In this document: one piece after another, positions 1 through 7,984 of the stretch | How positions within the stretch are numbered: position 1 is the first letter of the stretch | How the letters are laid out: the number at the start of each line of letters is the position of its first letter | DNA from: Calditrichia bacterium | GTDB taxonomy: Bacteria > Calditrichota > Calditrichia > RBG-13-44-9 > J075 | Length of the DNA stretch: 64,000 nucleotides | Direction: 5' to 3' | Assembly: GCA_028284445.1 (NCBI GenBank) | Contig: JANQRS010000021.1 | Span: 1 to 64,000 of the forward strand | Program-made: the position numbers and the translations under genes | The notes under the pieces: generated by a model | The model's database searches: none | What the model saw: the letters and a program-made list of their open reading frames with translations, nothing else | What the model was told of the DNA's origin: nothing

Positions 1-345
1 AGGCGGCAGCATTGGCAGCTGATTATTGGAAAGATCAAGATTTGTCAACTGGGTCAACTGGGTGATCTCAGGCGGCAGCATTGGCAGCTGATTACTAAAA
101 AGAACAAGATTTGTCAACTGGGTCAGCTTCCCGATCTCAGGCGGCAGCATTGGCAGCTGATTACTAAAAAGAACAAGATTTGTCAACCGGGTCAGCTTCC
201 CGATCTCAGGCGGTAAAGAGGTCAGTAGATTGTTATTAAGATCAAGATTTGTCAACTGGGTCAGCTTCCCGATCTCAGGCGGCAGCATTGGCAGCTGATT
301 ATTGGAAAGATCAAGATTTGTCAACTGGGTCAGCTGGGCGATCTC
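1..345. repeat. Five tandem 69-bp units encoding LRRs
   Basis: Units begin at 1, 70, 139, 208 and 277 with a constant 69-bp period. Units 70-138 and 139-207 differ by a single base; unit 208-276 is diverged in its first half. The period equals 23 codons, so gain or loss of a unit keeps the LRR gene in frame. The array is truncated by the window edge. Confidence 0.9.
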
Positions 346-456
346 ACTTGGGATTGACTCCAGGGCAAGCCCAGACAAGCTCAAAAATTCAGCACCACTC
401 GCTCTCGCATCCTCAATCCTCCCAAGCGCAATCTTATACCCTTGGCCCTGCGTCAT
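1..456 (-). CDS. Leucine-rich-repeat protein, N-terminal part (cut by window edge)
   Basis: The reverse strand reads from ATG at 456 (preceded by a strong AGGAGGAGG site) through the left edge without a stop, giving 152 codons. The first ~38 residues (MTQGQGYKIALGRIEDARAS...) resemble the capping segment that opens many bacterial ROCO/COR and other LRR proteins. It is followed by 23-residue repeats of the pattern LxxLTNLDLSNNQLPxLPPEI. The repeats correspond to exact 69-bp DNA units starting at 1, 70, 139, 208, 277. What follows the LRRs (GTPase, COR, TIR or nothing) lies outside the window. LRRs usually mediate protein binding; no enzymatic role can be assigned. The start is well supported by the ribosome site. 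Confidence 0.85.
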   Translation of the reverse strand, partial: MTQGQGYKIALGRIEDARASGAEFLSLSGLALESIPSEIAQLTQLTNLDLSNNQLPMLPPEIGKLTQLTNLDLNNNLLTSLPPEIGKLTRLTNLVLFSNQLPMLPPEIGKLTQLTNLVLFSNQLPMLPPEITQLTQLTNLDLSNNQLPMLPP

Positions 457-679
457 GTAACCCTCCTCCTATTTCGAAACAATCCAAGCGGTAAGCAATT
501 TAGCCTAATTTACTGTTTCATAGCATTCTACACAAAGGACTCTCAAAAACTCCTCAAACATCCAGGTTTTTATCAGTCGATGGAACCTCCATCCCTCACA
601 AACAGTAGATAATAGCAACGAAGATGCTGAATACACTTACCAGTCATCCAATTGAACCAACTACAGATGGGAGTTAAGC

Positions 680-895
680 ATGGCCACTCCAATTGTGAGC
701 TACCGAATGGCATGGAACACTGAAAGTAATCAGGGTAGAATCTTGATCAAACTACAAGGCGGCGAGGAACGAAGGTTGAATGTAAATAGCTCCGGGGAGT
801 TCGTAGCCCTTGCTACCATACTTCGGGAACAACCCGTTTTTTTGCATAGCAATGGTGCTGTCGTGCATACAGGTTGGGAGCCCCTAGAGGATTAA
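680..895 (+). CDS. Small conserved-looking hypothetical protein (71 aa)
   Basis: The ATG at 680 is preceded by TGGGAG at the right distance. The 71-residue product is soluble, has no signal peptide or cysteines, and shows a pattern of alternating strands (residues ~4-30 with AWNT and RILIKLQGGEE) followed by an EFVALATILR helix. This resembles small bacterial proteins of unknown function that I cannot name. It is followed by a strong hairpin at 929-958 and appears to be transcribed alone. Function unknown. Confidence 0.6.
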   Translation: MATPIVSYRMAWNTESNQGRILIKLQGGEERRLNVNSSGEFVALATILREQPVFLHSNGAVVHTGWEPLED

Positions 896-928
896 GAAGT
901 GTTCTGAAGCTTGCGAGCTCGATCAGTT

Positions 929-958
929 CAGGCAGGCGGTCTGAGGACCCCCTGCCTG
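929..958 (+). terminator. Hairpin after the 71-aa gene
   Basis: CAGGCAGG (929-936) pairs perfectly with CCTGCCTG (951-958), and an inner GGTC/GACC stem (938-941 with 946-949) closes a TGAG loop. Only a weak T-rich tract (TTAAT) follows, so it may be a terminator of moderate strength. It lies 34 bases after the stop codon. Confidence 0.55.
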
Positions 959-1042
959 TTAATACTGCTGGCCGTATAGCCGGATTATGCAGAGAACCAC
1001 GGATACAACCACAATCGCAAGTTCATCAAATTGTAAAATAGA

Positions 1043-1285
1043 TCAAAAGACGTCAAAACTATCGAATGCTTCTAGCATCCACGCGAGAATTTTTTGAAGA
1101 AAGTACAAACCTGCGAGCACAGCAACTATTGACAAGAGAGCGTTGTCAATATGCCAAACATCGCCACCTGGCCAAGGTACCTCAGGTTCCGTGAAATAGG
1201 CGACGGCAATCGCTGCCAAAAATGTTGAAACAAAGGCAATAAGGATCTTCTCCGCGATTTTTCGAAGCTTCTTAAAGTTCTTCAT
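1043..1285 (-). CDS. Small membrane protein with two predicted TM helices (80 aa)
   Basis: From ATG at 1285 the product starts MKNFKKLRKIAEK, a basic N-terminus. A hydrophobic segment follows (IAFVSTFLAAIAVAYF), then a short loop with charged and proline residues, and a second segment (LLSIVAVLAGLYFLQKILAWML). An in-frame TTG at 1327 would add 14 residues, but the ATG gives the more typical positive-inside N-terminus. Both options have only weak ribosome sites. It lies just downstream of the DUF1232 gene on the same strand, about 80 bases away, and could be co-transcribed with it. No family recognised. Confidence 0.5.
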   Translation of the reverse strand: MKNFKKLRKIAEKILIAFVSTFLAAIAVAYFTEPEVPWPGGDVWHIDNALLSIVAVLAGLYFLQKILAWMLEAFDSFDVF

Positions 1286-1364
1286 TGTCCGTGTTTTGAC
1301 TCCTCTATACAATCGAGCTATCTGCAACAGCTCAAAATGTCTTGTTCAAATTCATGAAATCGAA

Positions 1365-1961
1365 TTATGGAAATGGTGTAGAAACACCCCTTGTTGCAGG
1401 TTCGAACTTCTCCGCCCATTCCCTGAGTTTAAGATTTATAGCAAACTTTGAAACAAAGAGCCCCCATCTTATGGAGACTACAGCTACACCGATGTCATCA
1501 AGCCAGCCAATGACAGGAATGATATCTGGAAAAAGATCAATCGGGAAGATGAAATACAGAATCGCTATAGATACGCCAATAAGAAACCTTACCCCTCTAA
1601 GAGACAACCGAAGCAAGAAGTTGAGGGTCGTTTGAAGCACTATAAGAATACGCAGGCATAAAAATATCACAATAGCCAACTGGCATATTATTCGTTCCGC
1701 CACCGCTAAGAAGAACTGTTGCGGGCTACGATATAGTGAACAAAGACCGAATGAGGCTACCGCACTTATTACTGCCAATGCCATCAAATTTCCAGCAGTC
1801 GGAATTGCCTTGTTTAAGAGGGCATAAAGGATCACAGTTATTGCCGGGACAAAAGAATAAATAAAGGTTACTGCAGAAGATGACAGTTTTCGAGCCGGCC
1901 AATTAGGAGCTTGAGGACCCGCCTTGTCGCCATTAGTCTTTCCCAGGAGATATTCAGACAT
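1365..1961 (-). CDS. DUF1232 (YkvA-like) membrane protein
   Basis: The 198-residue product has hydrophobic segments around residues 30-50, 57-72, 85-110 and 120-140. It then carries the signature YFIFPIDLFPDIIPVIGWLDD, close to the DUF1232/YkvA consensus (SPIDLIPDFIPVIGYLDD). DUF1232 proteins are small membrane proteins of unknown function. Here the domain is near the C-terminus and is preceded by an unusually long hydrophobic N-terminal region. ATG 1961 has GAGG seven bases upstream. Strong match to the motif, no functional inference beyond it. Confidence 0.8.
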   Translation of the reverse strand: MSEYLLGKTNGDKAGPQAPNWPARKLSSSAVTFIYSFVPAITVILYALLNKAIPTAGNLMALAVISAVASFGLCSLYRSPQQFFLAVAERIICQLAIVIFLCLRILIVLQTTLNFLLRLSLRGVRFLIGVSIAILYFIFPIDLFPDIIPVIGWLDDIGVAVVSIRWGLFVSKFAINLKLREWAEKFEPATRGVSTPFP

Positions 1962-2413
1962 CCAATATCCTCATCATAGAGTTTAATTTGCGTCGACGAA
2001 CAGGCAATGCCAATACCTGCATTAAGATAAGACTGGAAAGGAATTGCAAAATCTAGATACTTTTTCACACATCCTGAAGTGACACGGGTCAAGATCACCA
2101 TCTCTCGTGCTTCTCATCATCCCAGGTAGCAACGCTCCCAACCACTTTGTACGGCGCCACCATATACAACTGGAAATAGTAGGGATGAGATCCCTCAATT
2201 TTCTCCATTTGTATTTATGTTTTTCAGTTTAAATGGGGATTTGACCTCATCGCAAAAAGATCAGGTACAGCCTTGGGAAGGAGTATCGAATATAGGTCTG
2301 TCATTCTCGAGGGCATCGCCTTATTGACCAAAACCATCCAGATATAATGCGACAGGATTTCTGCGGATCAATAGCGAATATGGGCGTTCGGACGGAGACT
2401 TAGAATCTGATCT
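1962..2413 (-). other. Mostly empty interval with a possible decayed gene (2095-2208)
   Basis: A 37-codon minus-strand reading frame at 2095-2208 gives a protein-like sequence (SHPYYFQLYMVAPYKVVGSV) ending in TGA. A +1 shift there continues into a 77-codon frame (2101-1868) that overlaps the DUF1232 start. Neither has a convincing ribosome site. The stretch could be the remains of a gene; the rest (2209-2413) shows no recognisable feature. Confidence 0.25.
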
Positions 2414-2746
2414 TTATCGCGTACATTTCATACAGCGATCAGCTTCGGGCATGAGATTGAGGCGCTGCGGAGAAATAGCTGAGTTGCAGGAAACGCAGCT
2501 ACCGAAGGTGCCGTTATCGATACGGCCGAGGGCCTTGTGCAGACGGGACAGCTTTAGCAAGGCGGCATCCAGCGCGGCCTCGTTGACGCTGCGATTATTG
2601 ATGGCATCCATGCGGGTCAGACGTCCAATGGCATTGTCCGGTGGAATCGGCGCGGTCAGTTCTTCGAGCCGCTCAACGTCTTTTTCAGTTTGCTCAAGTT
2701 CGGCGGTAATGCGCGTGCGAATTTGAGCAAGATCGACATCTGTCAT
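2414..2746 (-). CDS. DksA/TraR-family C4 zinc-finger protein
   Basis: This 110-residue protein has a helical, coiled-coil-like first half (residues 1-75). A C-terminal zinc finger is formed by Cys84, Cys87, Cys105 and Cys108 (CVSC...CMKC), and the 'GRIDNGTFGSC' lead-in is diagnostic of the DksA/TraR/YocK family. Members bind the RNA-polymerase secondary channel (DksA) or have unknown roles (YocK-type). The length is shorter than E. coli DksA (151), and the acidic DxxDxA tip motif is not obvious, so a ppGpp cofactor role should not be assumed. It starts 8 bases after the CotH gene stop and is probably co-transcribed with it. Confidence 0.85.
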   Translation of the reverse strand: MTDVDLAQIRTRITAELEQTEKDVERLEELTAPIPPDNAIGRLTRMDAINNRSVNEAALDAALLKLSRLHKALGRIDNGTFGSCVSCNSAISPQRLNLMPEADRCMKCTR

Positions 2747-2754
2747 AACTCATC

Positions 2755-4710
2755 CTACTTCGTGTAAAGCATTTTGCGCACTTCCGCGGTTTGGAAACCG
2801 GGGCGCTTCACCGTAAAGCGGTAAATATAGAAACCTGAACTGATCTGGTTGCCACCGGCATCACGTCCGTCAAATACAAAACGATGATAGCCTTGCCGCC
2901 TGGTGCCCAAATCCTCACTGTAAACAGCAACGCCACGCGTATCAAAAATTTCGACCCGTACATCGGATTGTAATTGCAATCCGTATTCAATCACGGTGGT
3001 ACCGTTAAAGGGGTTGGGATAATTTTGAGCAAGATCAATAGCAACCGGCAGCAGTGCCTCTTCGGGCTCCTCGACAGTAGCATTCACGTCTGTTTTCAGC
3101 AGATAGGCTGGCGAGAGAACCACATCGACGCCGTCTCGAATCCCATACGCCTTGAACATGAATGCGCCCTCAGCCGTTGCTTCAAGCCTCACCGTCACGC
3201 CGTCTGAGGTCACCAGTAAGTCATCATTGCCGGACACAAACTCCAGGGCATCCACATTTTCCGATTCCAGCTCAAAAAGCGTCACCGGAAGGGTAATGGC
3301 CTGGCCAACCGGACTGATCAGGTTAAGGTCATCGGGATCTGCCCAGGTGGTTTTTGAACAATCGTTACCAAGCGTCATGTCCATCCACAAAAAGCGATCT
3401 TCCGTCCAGTCCTTGAGAAACGTGATCTCTTCGGCATAGGTACTGCCAATAAACCAGTTTGGCCAGACATAATTGCCAAGAACCGGCCAGCGCTGAAAAT
3501 TTCTGACCTCGGCTTCCGCCAGCAGCGCCACCTGTTCGTCGATGTAGGCAAAAACAGAATCGGTATGTAAAACATCCTCGCGCAGCTCTAGCCAACGGCA
3601 TTCAAGTGCGTTCTTAAAGATTGGATCGGCAAAGAGAATTTCCCACCAAAAAGGAATCTGAAACCCATCGGTTTGCACCTGAAAATTCATTTGCCAGAGG
3701 CTGGTCAACCAACCTTCATAATAATCGGCATTGCCAAATGCGAGGTTAAAATCCCAAAGCGGCCCCATATTCAGTAAACCGCCCTCGCTATCGCGGTCTT
3801 TATAGAGGAAAGTGCTCAAGCGATATCCGTCTACGTTTCGGCCAATCTCGTTTACGATGAAGAAATCGACAAAGGATTCGATGTCAATCACTTCATGATA
3901 ACCGGTAAAAGGATCATCGTAAGTTGGACTATCCATCATATCTTCAAATTCGAAGATAAAATCCTCAATGTAGGCCTTTTGCGCAGTGGTAATATCGCCT
4001 TCATCGGGGATATGATATTGGTAACGAATCTCCTGAGAAGCCCCAGGATATGGCTCAAAAGGCGACGTCCAGCCCTCATCATTAACGCCGGTGGTTTTGT
4101 CGATCTTAATGATATAACCACCTGTGAGTTCGTCGCCGCTATTATCTTCCGGAGTCATCCGTCGGATGTCGACGCGATTGTCATCGCGCTTGATCTTTTC
4201 CATCATCACGTAGACACCCTGGTAATCGCCATTCAAGACGACCTCGCAAAGAACGGCGCGCGTGGCATAGCGGCCCATTTCGCGAGCAAGATCAAAGGTC
4301 AGCTTGTTGCGCAGCAGGGACTTATCGCTATAAGGCGCATATAGCACCCAATCATTCTCTTCCGGCATCCCAAGCAGCGGGATATTGTTGTTGCTGCCAT
4401 CAGCAAGGCGAGTTTCCAACGCATACTGCTTTTTAGGGAAGTTCGAAGATGAGGATCCGCGCCGCTCGATGCCAATAAATCCATCGTATTCATTAAACGG
4501 ACCATTAACTGAGTTTCGAACACCGGGACCATTATCGACCACACGCATCGTTGCGGTGATCTTCGGTTCATTAGGGATCTCCTGACCGTTTGTTTCCAAA
4601 ACAACGATCGGGAGATTTGAATCGGTGAATGTTACCTGGGCGCTGATTGAAAAGGTAAGGAAAAGCATTCCCAGCAACATATATTTTGCCTGGTGGGACA
4701 AATATCGCAT
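2755..4710 (-). CDS. Secreted CotH-kinase-family protein with T9SS-type C-terminal domain
   Basis: Residues 1-24 form a signal peptide (LLGMLFLTFSISAQ). Residues ~80-450 match CotH-type protein kinases: GVYVMMEKIKRD, GGYIIKIDK, the ESFVDFFIVNEIGRNVDGY block and GPLWDFNLAFGN. The CotH family has an atypical kinase fold first described for spore-coat phosphorylation and is frequent as secreted proteins in non-sporulating bacteria. The C-terminus (from LAQNYPNPFNGTTVIEYG) is a type-A T9SS sorting domain of the FlgD-Ig kind, so surface display or secretion is expected. Neighbours: the PQQ-propeller gene upstream (21-base gap) and the DksA-like gene downstream. Confidence 0.88.
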   Translation of the reverse strand: MRYLSHQAKYMLLGMLFLTFSISAQVTFTDSNLPIVVLETNGQEIPNEPKITATMRVVDNGPGVRNSVNGPFNEYDGFIGIERRGSSSSNFPKKQYALETRLADGSNNNIPLLGMPEENDWVLYAPYSDKSLLRNKLTFDLAREMGRYATRAVLCEVVLNGDYQGVYVMMEKIKRDDNRVDIRRMTPEDNSGDELTGGYIIKIDKTTGVNDEGWTSPFEPYPGASQEIRYQYHIPDEGDITTAQKAYIEDFIFEFEDMMDSPTYDDPFTGYHEVIDIESFVDFFIVNEIGRNVDGYRLSTFLYKDRDSEGGLLNMGPLWDFNLAFGNADYYEGWLTSLWQMNFQVQTDGFQIPFWWEILFADPIFKNALECRWLELREDVLHTDSVFAYIDEQVALLAEAEVRNFQRWPVLGNYVWPNWFIGSTYAEEITFLKDWTEDRFLWMDMTLGNDCSKTTWADPDDLNLISPVGQAITLPVTLFELESENVDALEFVSGNDDLLVTSDGVTVRLEATAEGAFMFKAYGIRDGVDVVLSPAYLLKTDVNATVEEPEEALLPVAIDLAQNYPNPFNGTTVIEYGLQLQSDVRVEIFDTRGVAVYSEDLGTRRQGYHRFVFDGRDAGGNQISSGFYIYRFTVKRPGFQTAEVRKMLYTK

Positions 4711-4731
4711 GTTGTTTCCTGAGTTGAGGAC

Positions 4732-6294
4732 TTACATAGTTGCAGCTACATCCTGGAGCTTGCGGGTTTTCAATTCATAACAAGCGGCTTCTTTATTGTT
4801 CCGCACTAACAGATAGGGATTAGCGAATGTTGGTATATTCCAGGTCTGGCCTTCCAGGCCGGGATCCCTGGCTAGTTCAGTAAATTTCTCCGGATCAGCC
4901 TTCACCAACACCAATTCCCCGTCCTCTGTCAAGATAAGCAGGATGTCGCCCACGAGCAACAATTGACCATGCCCGTAGCGCCCTTTTTTCCACTTTCGTT
5001 GGCCATCAGAAGGATCGACACAGGCCAATACACCGTCATCCAGACCAAAGAGATAGCCATCCTTATACACCGAGGTTGTAAATTTGTTCTTCATACGCGG
5101 CGTTTCATAGATTTTGGTGCTCTGAAAGGAGTCGCCGTTGCGGGTGATTTGATACAGTCCACAGCCATGGCCATATCCGCTGGAAATAAACACCTGATCA
5201 TCACCTAGGCGCAAGGGTTGGGCAACACAGGGATGGTCTTTGCCGCGCCAGGGCTGCTCCCAAAGCAAGGCGCCGCTATTGGCGTCATGGCCGCTCAATA
5301 TGCCTTGGTTAAAGATGAGAATTTGGTCGACGCCAGCCAGGGTCATCGGCTGTGGTGCGCTATAGCTCGCGCCACTGCTGCCGCCCGACCAGATCAAACG
5401 GCCATCCTCCTGGTGATAGGCAACCAGGGATCGGCCATTGGCGCCGCCGGCACTCATAATTACCAGGCTGTCCGCTAATAAAGGAGATCGACTAAACCCC
5501 CAGGTCAGGGCTTTTGAATCATTATCCGCCAAAACATTCTTGCTCCAGATCTTTTTGCCGGTATGAAGATCGAGGCAGTTAAGCAAACCGGTAGAACCTA
5601 CCGTAAAAACCCGGCCATTGGCAACGGATGCCGTGGCACGCGGGCCGCTTCCGGCTACCGTAGATTCATAGCGTTCAGCATCTGCATGCTGCCAGAGTGT
5701 TTTGCCGGTGAGCAATTCATAACACACCACCATTTCATTCTCACCACGCTGCTCCTGGGTTATTGCGTAATTGCCAGCAACGACAAAGGAAGACCATCCT
5801 TCCCCTATTGGCTGTCGCCAGAGGAGCTTCGGCGGTGCTTGCTGCCAATCGGATTCCAGCGCCACATTTCTGATGATGCCGTTGCGGTCAGGCCCGAGGA
5901 ACTGCAGAAAATCACGATCCGATACCCAATTGGAAGAATCAGCGGCCGCTAATGCATCAGCCCGGTCACCGGCGATTTCACTACCTGACCAGCGCCATTC
6001 GACAAGCGGTGTAAAATCCCCGTCAAATCCCTGGACCTTGAAGAGCCCGCTTGACAGTAGCAACATCCCAATGACGCCTCCCAGCCCCAGGAAACGTTTC
6101 TTCCAGGGCATTGCCGAGAGAAAGAGCAGCCAGAGAATGCTGGCGAGGGCGGCAATGATTACGGTAAACATAATGGCCATCACATCACCCTGACGATTCA
6201 ATGAGTCAGCAGTCAGCCGGTAGATAATATTGGCTGCAGCCAGGCCGAGAATGAGATACAGTGGCCACCAGCGAATTGGACGCGTATTTTCCAT
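4732..6294 (-). CDS. PQQ-like beta-propeller protein with N-terminal membrane helices
   Basis: Three hydrophobic segments (about residues 10-28, 38-62 and 69-85) anchor the N-terminus. The rest shows repeated PQQ/quinoprotein-type blades with motifs such as LLTGKTLWQHAD, LHTGKKIWSKN, HQEDGRLIWSG, NSGALLWEQPW and DPSDGQRKWKKG. Such propellers occur in PQQ alcohol dehydrogenases and in BamB-like scaffold proteins. No catalytic PQQ-binding residues can be identified here, so a scaffold or binding role at the outer face of the inner membrane is more likely. Upstream of the CotH gene and probably in the same transcript. Confidence 0.85.
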   Translation of the reverse strand: MENTRPIRWWPLYLILGLAAANIIYRLTADSLNRQGDVMAIMFTVIIAALASILWLLFLSAMPWKKRFLGLGGVIGMLLLSSGLFKVQGFDGDFTPLVEWRWSGSEIAGDRADALAAADSSNWVSDRDFLQFLGPDRNGIIRNVALESDWQQAPPKLLWRQPIGEGWSSFVVAGNYAITQEQRGENEMVVCYELLTGKTLWQHADAERYESTVAGSGPRATASVANGRVFTVGSTGLLNCLDLHTGKKIWSKNVLADNDSKALTWGFSRSPLLADSLVIMSAGGANGRSLVAYHQEDGRLIWSGGSSGASYSAPQPMTLAGVDQILIFNQGILSGHDANSGALLWEQPWRGKDHPCVAQPLRLGDDQVFISSGYGHGCGLYQITRNGDSFQSTKIYETPRMKNKFTTSVYKDGYLFGLDDGVLACVDPSDGQRKWKKGRYGHGQLLLVGDILLILTEDGELVLVKADPEKFTELARDPGLEGQTWNIPTFANPYLLVRNNKEAACYELKTRKLQDVAATM

Positions 6295-6531
6295 GATATA
6301 TCTGCCTCAACATTGGTTTATTCGATCAAGTTTTGGGTTACGGCAACGACAAACAATCCTATTCAGCCGCCGCATTTTTCACCCTCACATATTAGGGAAA
6401 GCAGGTGAAAGTATCAAGCATTACAACTATCTGCATCACTGGAACGAATTTTGTGATTTTACAGTGTATTTCAGTGGATTTACTGGTTATTTTGGCGCAG
6501 CATTTTATTACTCACGACAGGGGAACAGGAC

Positions 6532-7509
6532 GTGGACACCTTTAAGAAACTTCTTCCGGGACTGATATTGGTTAGCATCGTAGGGCTGCTTGGGAAACTG
6601 GCAACGGGTGTTATTCCGAACATCGGTGCGGTGGCTTTGGCAATAATCATCGGCATTATTGTTGGCAACCTGCTGCGCAAGGACGAGCCATTTGTCGCCG
6701 GTATTCAATACGCAGAAAAAAAGATCCTTCCGATCGCCATTATGTGTCTTGGCGTTCAGCTTCAATTACAAATGTTGCTTGATCTTGGATTGCCGATGAT
6801 CCTGCTGGTCATAACAGTTGTGTTCATCACGCTCGGCGTTGGTGTGTTGATTGGCCGAATGTTGGGCATGTCTAAAGAATACAGCCTGCTGATGGGCACA
6901 GGCAACGCAGTATGTGGGTCTTCAGCAATTGCCGCCGTCTCGCCAATTGTCAAAGGCAAAGAGACCGAAATTGGCCTGTCTATTGGGGTCGTGAACTTGC
7001 TGGGAACGCTTGGTATCTTTATTATGCCTTTTGTCGCTTCCAGCCTGAGCTTCGGTGACATCAAAAGCGGGGCCCTCATCGGCGGCACGCTGCAAGCTGT
7101 TGGGCAGGTGGTTGCAGCAGGATATGCCGTAAACGATTATGTCGGGAATATTGCGGTATTGGTAAAGATGGGCCGGGTGATGATGCTGGGTCCGGTTGTC
7201 TTGATTCTCTCTTACCTGATGCTGCGTGGTGAAGGGGGCAGCGGCGACCGCGTCAAAATCCCCTTCTTCATTTTTGGCTTTTTTGCCTTCAGCCTGATTG
7301 CTAGTTTTGAGCTGCTTCCGGCCAACATACTTGACTACATCAAGGATGTCGGCAAAGTCTTGCTGATTGTGGCCATGGCCGCCATTGGCATGAAGATCAA
7401 ATTTGCTTCCCTGCTGAAGTTTGGTCCTCAGGCGGTGCTATTTGGCAGCCTGATTGCCGTGGTGCAGATCATTTTTGCAATTCTATTTGTTCTCTTCGTA
7501 TTCCAATAG
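6532..7509 (+). CDS. YeiH/UPF0324-family inner-membrane transporter
   Basis: 325 residues with about ten hydrophobic segments. The family signature GNAVCGSSAIAAVSP follows LLMGTG at about residues 125-140, and GGTLQAVGQVVAAGYA follows later. YeiH-type proteins are annotated as putative sulfate exporters, but substrate evidence is thin. Start is GTG at 6532 with AGGGGAAC just upstream. The next gene (DUF423) begins 10 bases after the stop, so the two are likely an operon. The gene is divergent from the PQQ gene; the 237 bases between them are AT-rich and should hold both promoters. Confidence 0.85.
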   Translation: MDTFKKLLPGLILVSIVGLLGKLATGVIPNIGAVALAIIIGIIVGNLLRKDEPFVAGIQYAEKKILPIAIMCLGVQLQLQMLLDLGLPMILLVITVVFITLGVGVLIGRMLGMSKEYSLLMGTGNAVCGSSAIAAVSPIVKGKETEIGLSIGVVNLLGTLGIFIMPFVASSLSFGDIKSGALIGGTLQAVGQVVAAGYAVNDYVGNIAVLVKMGRVMMLGPVVLILSYLMLRGEGGSGDRVKIPFFIFGFFAFSLIASFELLPANILDYIKDVGKVLLIVAMAAIGMKIKFASLLKFGPQAVLFGSLIAVVQIIFAILFVLFVFQ

Positions 7510-7519
7510 GAAACAAGAC

Positions 7520-7897
7520 ATGAACTCTCCAAAAGGTATTGTCATCACCGGCGCCATCGTCATGGCGATTGCGGTGGCCCTGGGTGCATTTGGCGCCCAT
7601 GCCATGAAGGCGATTCTAACGCCGGCAAGGCTGGAAACCTGGCAGACAGCTGTCGATTACCACTTTTATCATGGACTGGGATTATTGCTTTGCGGCATTT
7701 TGTATCAGCAATATCCGCAAGCTAACGGCATCTCGACATCGGCAAAGCTCCTGCTAACCGGCATTTCCATCTTTTGCGGAAGTTTATACTTGCTCTGCCT
7801 CACCGAGCAAACCTGGCTGGGTGCCGTCACGCCATTGGGCGGCATTGCATTTATTGTCGGCTGGATATTGCTGGCTCGTGGTGTGCTCAAGAGCTAG
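7520..7897 (+). CDS. DUF423 (YgdD/SPC-like) membrane protein
   Basis: From ATG at 7520 (AGGAAAC overlaps the preceding stop) the 125-residue product has four hydrophobic segments. It carries the DUF423 signatures GAFGAHAMK (residues ~22-30) and ETWQTAVDYHFYHGLGLLL. DUF423 proteins are small four-helix inner-membrane proteins of unknown function. A longer in-frame start at 7454 would overlap the YeiH gene and lacks a ribosome site. Probably translated from the YeiH transcript. Confidence 0.85.
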   Translation: MNSPKGIVITGAIVMAIAVALGAFGAHAMKAILTPARLETWQTAVDYHFYHGLGLLLCGILYQQYPQANGISTSAKLLLTGISIFCGSLYLLCLTEQTWLGAVTPLGGIAFIVGWILLARGVLKS

Positions 7898-7913
7898 TAG
7901 CGGGGAAAACAAG

Positions 7914-7978
7914 AAAAATTCCAAAGTGGAATTCTATTCTCTGAGCCATTGGAATTTTTCCTGTTGGAATTTGGAATT
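7914..7978. repeat. AT-rich intergenic element with terminator-like hairpin (copy 1)
   Basis: An 11-bp inverted repeat (AAAAATTCCAA at 7914-7924, TTGGAATTTTT at 7949-7959) ends in a T run. The 30 bases 7949-7978 recur identically at 46640-46669 and, inverted with two changes, at 54840-54869. Here it sits between convergent genes (DUF423 and the Omp85 barrel) and could terminate both. Confidence 0.75.
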
Positions 7979-7984
7979 TATTTT

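Noticed and set aside
249-494. Plus-strand 81-codon reading frame
   Set aside because: It is antisense to the LRR gene, and its repeated sequence is only the complement of the LRR units.
1868-2101. Minus-strand 77-codon reading frame
   Set aside because: It overlaps the start of the DUF1232 gene in another frame and lacks a proper ribosome site; kept only as part of a possible decayed gene.
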